This document shows positions 59,686-64,000 of a stretch of DNA of 64,000 nt, one piece after another. The DNA is from Prevotellaceae bacterium. Lineage in GTDB: Bacteria; Bacteroidota; Bacteroidia; Bacteroidales; Paludibacteraceae. Position numbers and translations under genes: made by a program. The notes below the pieces were generated by a model. The model did no database searches and was not told the origin of the DNA. It worked only from the letters and a program-made list of their open reading frames with translations. The first letter of the stretch is position 1. Each line of letters starts with the position of its first letter. The stretch is from contig JAISVR010000014.1 in NCBI GenBank assembly GCA_031271465.1, forward strand, positions 1-64,000. The letters run 5' to 3'.

Positions 59686-60937
59686 ATTTCTTTACAATCA
59701 AGCTTGCATTGTGTCCACCAAAACCAAAGGTGTTGGACAACGCTGCCCTCACTTCGCGTTTTTGCGCCTTATTGAAAGTAAAATTCAACTTGTAGTCGAT
59801 ATTTTCGTCATCATCGCCCTCTTCGTGGTTGATGGTTGGCGGCACAATACTATTTACTACCGAGAGTACGGCTGCAATAGCTTCGGCTGCGCCGGCTGCA
59901 CCAAGCAGGTGTCCGGTCATCGATTTAGTCGAACTGATATTCAACTTATAGGCATGCTCACCAAATACATCTTTTATTGCTCGGGCTTCCGAAATATCGC
60001 CCACAGGAGTCGATGTGCCATGCACATTGATATAATCAATTTCGTCGGCTTTCATACCTGCATCTTTGAGAGCGCGGCTCATCACTAATTTCGCTCCCAA
60101 GCCTTCGGGATGAGTAGCTGTAAGGTGATAAGCATCTGCCGATAAACCTCCACCGGCAACTTCGCAAATAATATTTGCTCCGCGTGCAATAGCATGTTCC
60201 AATTCTTCCAAAATAAGACAAGCGGCTCCTTCGCCCATCACAAAGCCATCGCGACTTTTGCTAAACGGACGAGAGGCTTTTTCCGGCTCTTCGTTGCGGG
60301 TCGAAAGCGCAGTGAGCGCATTAAAACCACCCACTCCCGAAGGAGTAATGGCAGCCTCGGCTCCACCGGCTACAATAGCCGTTGCCTGACCTAAGCGGAT
60401 ATAATTAAATGCATCAATCAATGCGTTGGTCGAAGAGGCACAAGCCGATGCGGTAGAAAAGTTCGGACCTCGAAAGCCGTAAGCAATAGATATTTGCCCG
60501 GCAGCAATGTCTGAAATCATTTTCGGTATAAAAAACGGATTGAACTTCGGACCCAGTTCTTTATTGGCATAATAGTAGCCCACTTCTTGCTCAAAAGTAC
60601 TGATACCACCAATACCGGCGGCAAAAATCACACCTATTTCATCCTTGTTTTCGTGTTCCAAATCTAATCCCGAATGTTCGATAGCTTCGCGAGCTGCCGC
60701 AAAAGCCAATTGAGCATATCGGTCAACTTTACGCACTTCTTTCCGGTCGAAATATTGCGCAGGATCGAAATCTTTTACTTCGCAAGCAAAGCGAGTCTTA
60801 AATGCAGAAACATCAAAATGAGTAATGGGTCCTGCCCCACTAACCCCATTGAGCAACGCATTCCAAAAATCGGAAACATTGTTGCCCAGTGGCGTTATTG
60901 CGCCAAGACCCGTTACTACTACTCTTTTCAATTCCAT
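59675..60937 (-). CDS. fabF: 3-oxoacyl-[acyl-carrier-protein] synthase II
   Basis: A 420-residue thiolase-fold condensing enzyme. The catalytic Cys is C166 in STASACASSTNA, with His in INVHGTSTPVGD (about 307) and GHLLGAAGAAE (about 344). VVVTGLGAITPLGN opens the protein and the C-terminal SNTFGFGGHNASLIV closes it. It elongates acyl-ACP in fatty acid synthesis. It is 27 bp downstream of acpP and overlaps rnc. Confidence 0.96.
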   Translation of the reverse strand: MELKRVVVTGLGAITPLGNNVSDFWNALLNGVSGAGPITHFDVSAFKTRFACEVKDFDPAQYFDRKEVRKVDRYAQLAFAAAREAIEHSGLDLEHENKDEIGVIFAAGIGGISTFEQEVGYYYANKELGPKFNPFFIPKMISDIAAGQISIAYGFRGPNFSTASACASSTNALIDAFNYIRLGQATAIVAGGAEAAITPSGVGGFNALTALSTRNEEPEKASRPFSKSRDGFVMGEGAACLILEELEHAIARGANIICEVAGGGLSADAYHLTATHPEGLGAKLVMSRALKDAGMKADEIDYINVHGTSTPVGDISEARAIKDVFGEHAYKLNISSTKSMTGHLLGAAGAAEAIAAVLSVVNSIVPPTINHEEGDDDENIDYKLNFTFNKAQKREVRAALSNTFGFGGHNASLIVKKFEK

Positions 60938-60964
60938 AAAAAATAGAATGTTGAAGAATTAAAA

Positions 60965-61201
60965 TTATTTCGCTACAGCTTCAATGTGAGCAATGGCATC
61001 ACCTACGGTAGTGATTTTCTCTGCCTGATCGTCCGGAATAGAGATGCCGAATTCTTTTTCAAATTCCATAATCAGCTCTACAGTGTCGAGCGAATCTGCG
61101 CCTAAATCGTTTGTAAAGCTCGCTTCGTTAGTAACTTCTGATTCTTCTACACCAAGTTTATCAACGATGATAGCTTTTACTTTTGATGCAACTTCTGACA
61201 T
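60965..61201 (-). CDS. acpP: Acyl carrier protein
   Basis: A 78-residue acidic protein with the phosphopantetheine site S37 in [15 protein letters not shown], normal length and fold pattern. It carries acyl chains for FabF and lipid A synthesis. It is the first gene of acpP-fabF-rnc; a minus-strand near-consensus -7 box TTCCTTTG is at 61253-61260. Confidence 0.97.
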   Translation of the reverse strand: MSEVASKVKAIIVDKLGVEESEVTNEASFTNDLGADSLDTVELIMEFEKEFGISIPDDQAEKITTVGDAIAHIEAVAK

Positions 61202-61252
61202 AATTTTAAGTTTTTAGTGAATAATAAAAATTTAATTTTAATTTTGCGGTTG

Positions 61253-61260
61253 CAAAGGAA
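61253..61260 (-). promoter_or_regulatory. -7 promoter box for acpP-fabF-rnc
   Basis: TTCCTTTG on the minus strand, 51 bp upstream of acpP; near-consensus. Confidence 0.45.
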
Positions 61261-61354
61261 TAAATTTTTTCCGAATTAGAACAATTTTTTAATAAGAAAA
61301 TGATTTTTTCTGCTCACAATTTATAAAAGTGTGCAATATTCAACCCCAAAAAAC

Positions 61355-61927
61355 ATGCCGACAAAAGTAGCTATATTTGCCTCAGGTTCAGGCTCAAACG
61401 CCGAAAACATCATTAATTATTTCGCACAAAATGAAACTATTAAAATTTGCCTCGTGCTAAGCAACCGCTCCGATGCTTTTGTACTCGAAAGAGCCAAAAA
61501 ATATCAAATTCCATCGGCAGTGTTGGGCAAAAAAGATATTGAAGAGGGCAGCAAACTTATCGAAATGCTAAATTTTTACGATATTGATTTTATTGTGTTA
61601 GCCGGTTTTCTGCTCAAAATACCGGAATACCTTATTAATATGTATCCCAATCGGATTGTGAATATTCATCCTGCATTGCTTCCCAACTACGGCGGCAAAG
61701 GTATGTATGGGCATTTTGTACACGAAGCCGTGGTTGCGGCACGCGAAACGGAAAGCGGCATCAGCGTTCATTTCGTAAATTCAAATTACGACGAGGGCGA
61801 TATTATTTTCCAAGCCAAATGTCCGGTGCTTCCTTTCGACACGCCCGACGATGTTGCAGCCAAAGTGCACGAATTGGAATATATACATTTTCCACAAGTG
61901 ATTGAACAGGTTATACGCACCTTATAA
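61355..61927 (+). CDS. purN: Phosphoribosylglycinamide formyltransferase
   Basis: The ATG at 61355 (MPTKVAIFASGSGSNAENII) is chosen over an in-frame GTG 8 codons upstream. The 190-residue product has SGSGSNAENI, VLAGFLLKIPEYLI, the catalytic VNIHPALLPNYGGKGMYG segment with Asn and His, and the Asp in DEGDIIFQ. It transfers formyl from 10-formyl-THF in purine synthesis. Divergent from acpP and convergent with purE. Confidence 0.94.
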   Translation: MPTKVAIFASGSGSNAENIINYFAQNETIKICLVLSNRSDAFVLERAKKYQIPSAVLGKKDIEEGSKLIEMLNFYDIDFIVLAGFLLKIPEYLINMYPNRIVNIHPALLPNYGGKGMYGHFVHEAVVAARETESGISVHFVNSNYDEGDIIFQAKCPVLPFDTPDDVAAKVHELEYIHFPQVIEQVIRTL

Positions 61928-61930
61928 TAT

Positions 61931-61963
61931 AAGGAGGTTTTTCTTATTAAAAAAAACCTCCTT
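61931..61963. terminator. Bidirectional terminator between purN and purE
   Basis: AAGGAGGTTTTT / AAAAACCTCCTT hairpin with T-rich tails on both strands, between the convergent stops. Confidence 0.8.
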
Positions 61964-61987
61964 ACATTTCAATATTTCTTTCTTCTG

Positions 61988-62494
61988 CTAATTTGTTTTG
62001 TAGGGATAGCTAATTTTTCTCAACTCTTCGTTGGCTTCCACAATTTTGGTTTTCAGGCTTTCCTTATAGGCAGCAAGTTTGGTTTTCAACTCGGCATTAT
62101 CGGCAGAAAGCATTTGTATGGCAAGGATTGCGGCGTTTTGTGCAGCATTAATCCCAACCGTTGCCACAGGAATTCCCGGAGGCATTTGCACTATGGCAAG
62201 CAACGCATCCATACCATCGAGCGTAGCATTGACAGGCACTCCGATAACCGGCAAAATTGTCATCGAAGCAATTACGCCGGGCAAGTGGGCAGCCATACCT
62301 GCAGCAGCAATTATCACTTTGATGCCGCGCGCCTGCGCATTTTTGGCAAAAAGTTCTACCTCTTGCGGCGTTCGGTGTGCCGACAATGCGTTGATTTCAA
62401 ACGGGATTTGAAATTCGTTGAGCAACTGAGCGGCTTTCTCCATCACCGGAAAATCGGAAGTGCTACCCATAATAATACTTACTACTGGAGTCAT
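61988..62494 (-). CDS. purE: N5-carboxyaminoimidazole ribonucleotide mutase (class I PurE)
   Basis: A 168-residue protein. [14 protein letters not shown] near residue 5 and the [10 protein letters not shown] segment with catalytic His come first, then [28 protein letters not shown], and [23 protein letters not shown] at the C-terminus. It moves the carboxyl group of N5-CAIR to give CAIR. A minus-strand -7 box TATTTTTG at 62526-62533 sits in the uxaC promoter region. Confidence 0.96.
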   Translation of the reverse strand: MTPVVSIIMGSTSDFPVMEKAAQLLNEFQIPFEINALSAHRTPQEVELFAKNAQARGIKVIIAAAGMAAHLPGVIASMTILPVIGVPVNATLDGMDALLAIVQMPPGIPVATVGINAAQNAAILAIQMLSADNAELKTKLAAYKESLKTKIVEANEELRKISYPYKTN

Positions 62495-62525
62495 AATTTT
62501 TATATTGATAATATTTTGTTCGGCA

Positions 62526-62533
62526 CAAAAATA
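62526..62533 (-). promoter_or_regulatory. -7 promoter box for purE
   Basis: TATTTTTG on the minus strand, 31 bp upstream of purE. Confidence 0.45.
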
Positions 62534-62554
62534 AATATTTTTTTTCTCTGATTT

Positions 62555-62595
62555 TTTGAGGAATTAAAAAAAAGCGTATTTTTGTGAGCGTTTGA
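62555..62595 (+). promoter_or_regulatory. Promoter for uxaC, sharing a motif with uxaB
   Basis: TTTG (62555-62558), an 18 bp spacer, then TATTTTTG (62577-62584) and GTGAGC. TATTTTTGTGAGC is identical to 34701-34713 upstream of uxaB, and TTTGAAAAAA follows closely in both. Confidence 0.65.
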
Positions 62596-62645
62596 AAAAA
62601 GGAGAATAATTAATTTCAATATAAACTTAAATCTTTTACAGACTT

Positions 62646-64000
62646 ATGAAAAAATTCATGGATGAAAATTTCGTGCTCGACACGAAGACTGCGCAGGATT
62701 TGTATCACAAACACGCGAAAAAAATGCCAATCATTGATTACCACTGTCACTTAAATCCGGCTTGGATAGCAGAAGATCATAAATTTGACAACCTGGGTGA
62801 AATCTGGCTTGTGGGCGACCACTACAAATGGCGTGCAATGCGTACGAATGGTGTAGACGAAAGATATTGCACAGGCAAAGATACTTCTTGGTACGAAAAA
62901 TTCGAGAAATGGGCAGACACCGTTCCTCATACAATGCGTAACCCGCTTTACCACTGGACGCACTCAGAGTTGAAAAGCGCTTTTGGCGTAGAAAAAATAT
63001 TGAAACCTGAAACGGCTCGCGAAATTTACGACGAGTGTACTGCAAAATTGCGTACTCCCGAATATTCAGCCCGCGGATTAATGCGCAAATTCAATGTAGA
63101 AGTAGTTTGTACAACTGATGATCCTGTTGATACTTTGGAACACCACATCGCGTTGAAAAAAGAAGGTTTTGAAATTAAAGTGCTTCCAACTTGGCGTCCG
63201 GATAAAGCAATGGCAGTAGAAGTGCCGGCAGAATTCCGCGCTTATGTGGAAAAATTATCGGAAATGTCGGGCGTGAAAATCAGCAAATATGCCGATTTAT
63301 TAGCCGCTCTTCAAAATCGCCACGATTTCTTCGCACAGGTAGGTTGTAAATTGTCTGACCACGGTATCGAAGAATTCTATGCAGAAGACTATACGCTATC
63401 GGAAATCAACGCTATTTTCGACAAAGTATATGGAGGAAAAGAATTGACAAAAGAAGAAATTTTGAAATTCAAATCGGCGATGATGTACGAAGGTGCTATT
63501 ATGGACCACGCAAAAGATTGGACGCAACAATTCCATTATGGCGCTATCCGTAATAATAATACTCGCTTATTCAAACAGCTTGGACCTGATACAGGTTTCG
63601 ACTCTATCGGCGACTTTACGGTAGCAAAAGCCATGTCGAAATTCTTAGACCGTATGGATACTGAAAACAAATTGGCAAAAACCATCCTTTATAACTTGAA
63701 CCCTCGCGACAATGATTTGATTACAACCATGATTGGTAACTTCCAAGACGGTAGCGTTGCCGGTAAAATCCAGTTCGGTTCAGGTTGGTGGTTCCTCGAC
63801 CAAAAAGTAGGTATGGAAGCGCAAATGAACTCGCTTTCCGTACTTGGCTTGTTGAGCCGCTTTGTAGGTATGTTGACCGATTCCCGTTCATTCCTGTCAT
63901 ATCCGCGCCACGAGTATTTCCGCCGCATTCTTTGTAACTTGCTCGGAAATGATGTAGAAGCAGGATTGTTGCCAAGCTCCGAAATGGAAACTTTGGGCAA
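62646..64000 (+). CDS. uxaC: Glucuronate isomerase, C-terminus off the window
   Basis: 451 residues are visible of about 470 expected. It starts MKKFMDENFVLDTKTAQDLY. The metal-binding motif DYHCHLNP is near residue 30; WLVGDHYKWRAMRTNG, CTTDDPVDTLEHH and the late SRFVGMLTDSRSFLSYPRHEYFRRILCNLLG segment are UxaC hallmarks of the amidohydrolase superfamily. It isomerises glucuronate to fructuronate and galacturonate to tagaturonate, feeding UxaB/UxaA encoded at 34763-37792. Confidence 0.96.
   Translation, partial: MKKFMDENFVLDTKTAQDLYHKHAKKMPIIDYHCHLNPAWIAEDHKFDNLGEIWLVGDHYKWRAMRTNGVDERYCTGKDTSWYEKFEKWADTVPHTMRNPLYHWTHSELKSAFGVEKILKPETAREIYDECTAKLRTPEYSARGLMRKFNVEVVCTTDDPVDTLEHHIALKKEGFEIKVLPTWRPDKAMAVEVPAEFRAYVEKLSEMSGVKISKYADLLAALQNRHDFFAQVGCKLSDHGIEEFYAEDYTLSEINAIFDKVYGGKELTKEEILKFKSAMMYEGAIMDHAKDWTQQFHYGAIRNNNTRLFKQLGPDTGFDSIGDFTVAKAMSKFLDRMDTENKLAKTILYNLNPRDNDLITTMIGNFQDGSVAGKIQFGSGWWFLDQKVGMEAQMNSLSVLGLLSRFVGMLTDSRSFLSYPRHEYFRRILCNLLGNDVEAGLLPSSEMETLG

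Overview
The window looks like chromosome of an AT-rich member of the Bacteroidales (phylum Bacteroidota). The evidence is direct: many intergenic regions carry the Bacteroidota -7 promoter box TAnnTTTG, several with TTTG 19-20 bases upstream. The gene content also fits: a eukaryote-type (GSII) glutamine synthetase, meso-diaminopimelate dehydrogenase, a PcrB/GGGP synthase-like protein, the block purN / acpP-fabF-rnc, and an adenylate-forming acyl-CoA ligase next to an HTH-cupin regulator. The genus is not resolved; a Paludibacter- or Dysgonomonas-like fermenter is only a guess.

Layout. 1-10114 (minus) is a tightly packed Wzx/Wzy-type surface polysaccharide cluster: flippase, O-acetyltransferase, several glycosyltransferases, a pyruvyltransferase-like protein, a polymerase and a radical SAM protein running off the left edge. 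10173-19236 holds housekeeping genes: THUMP rRNA methyltransferase, serine acetyltransferase, RNase R, a GNAT protein, an acyl-CoA ligase with its HTH-cupin regulator, and proC. 19476-28726 holds pta-ackA, two secreted TPR proteins, a SUF-associated DUF59 protein, lpxH, trmD, an outer-membrane-like protein and a secreted transglutaminase-like protein. 28818-34564 holds glnA, argC, a candidate small RNA, recJ, tRNA-Pro(GGG), ribD and xseB. 34763-37792 holds uxaB-uxaA, and uxaC lies at the right edge (62646 onward); together they convert hexuronates to 2-keto-3-deoxygluconate, and uxaB and uxaC share an identical promoter-proximal 13-mer. 38033-47501 is the most accessory stretch: ddh, a 9-unit 20-21 bp tandem array in front of an unknown helical protein, a 150 bp inverted-repeat element, a second unknown protein, thrS, a HAD hydrolase, a class I amidotransferase-like hydrolase, and a small secreted 17-residue-repeat protein sandwiched between two inverted-repeat elements. 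47502-50574 is a preQ1 (queuosine precursor) operon queC-queE-queD-queF followed by a GGGP synthase. 50810-62494 holds a lipoprotein, recA, DUF3109, mutS, menE, a HAD phosphatase, a hotdog thioesterase, an O-methyltransferase, rnc-fabF-acpP, purN and purE.

Repeats are the striking non-coding content. One family of imperfect inverted-repeat elements (core CGTCATTGCGAGG ... CCTCGCAATGACG, best copies bounded by GGAATnATCC-type ends) occurs at least eight times between genes. A second family is built from 10 bp GAAGTTAnnn units arranged as inverted arms. There are also two short-period tandem arrays (38959-39145 and 47033-47112), a 150 bp MITE-like element with 20 bp ends, and nested palindromes beside thrS. 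The best candidates for something undescribed are the array plus internally duplicated helical protein at 38959-39845 and the promoter-hairpin unit at 30963-31068 that looks like a stand-alone small RNA gene.
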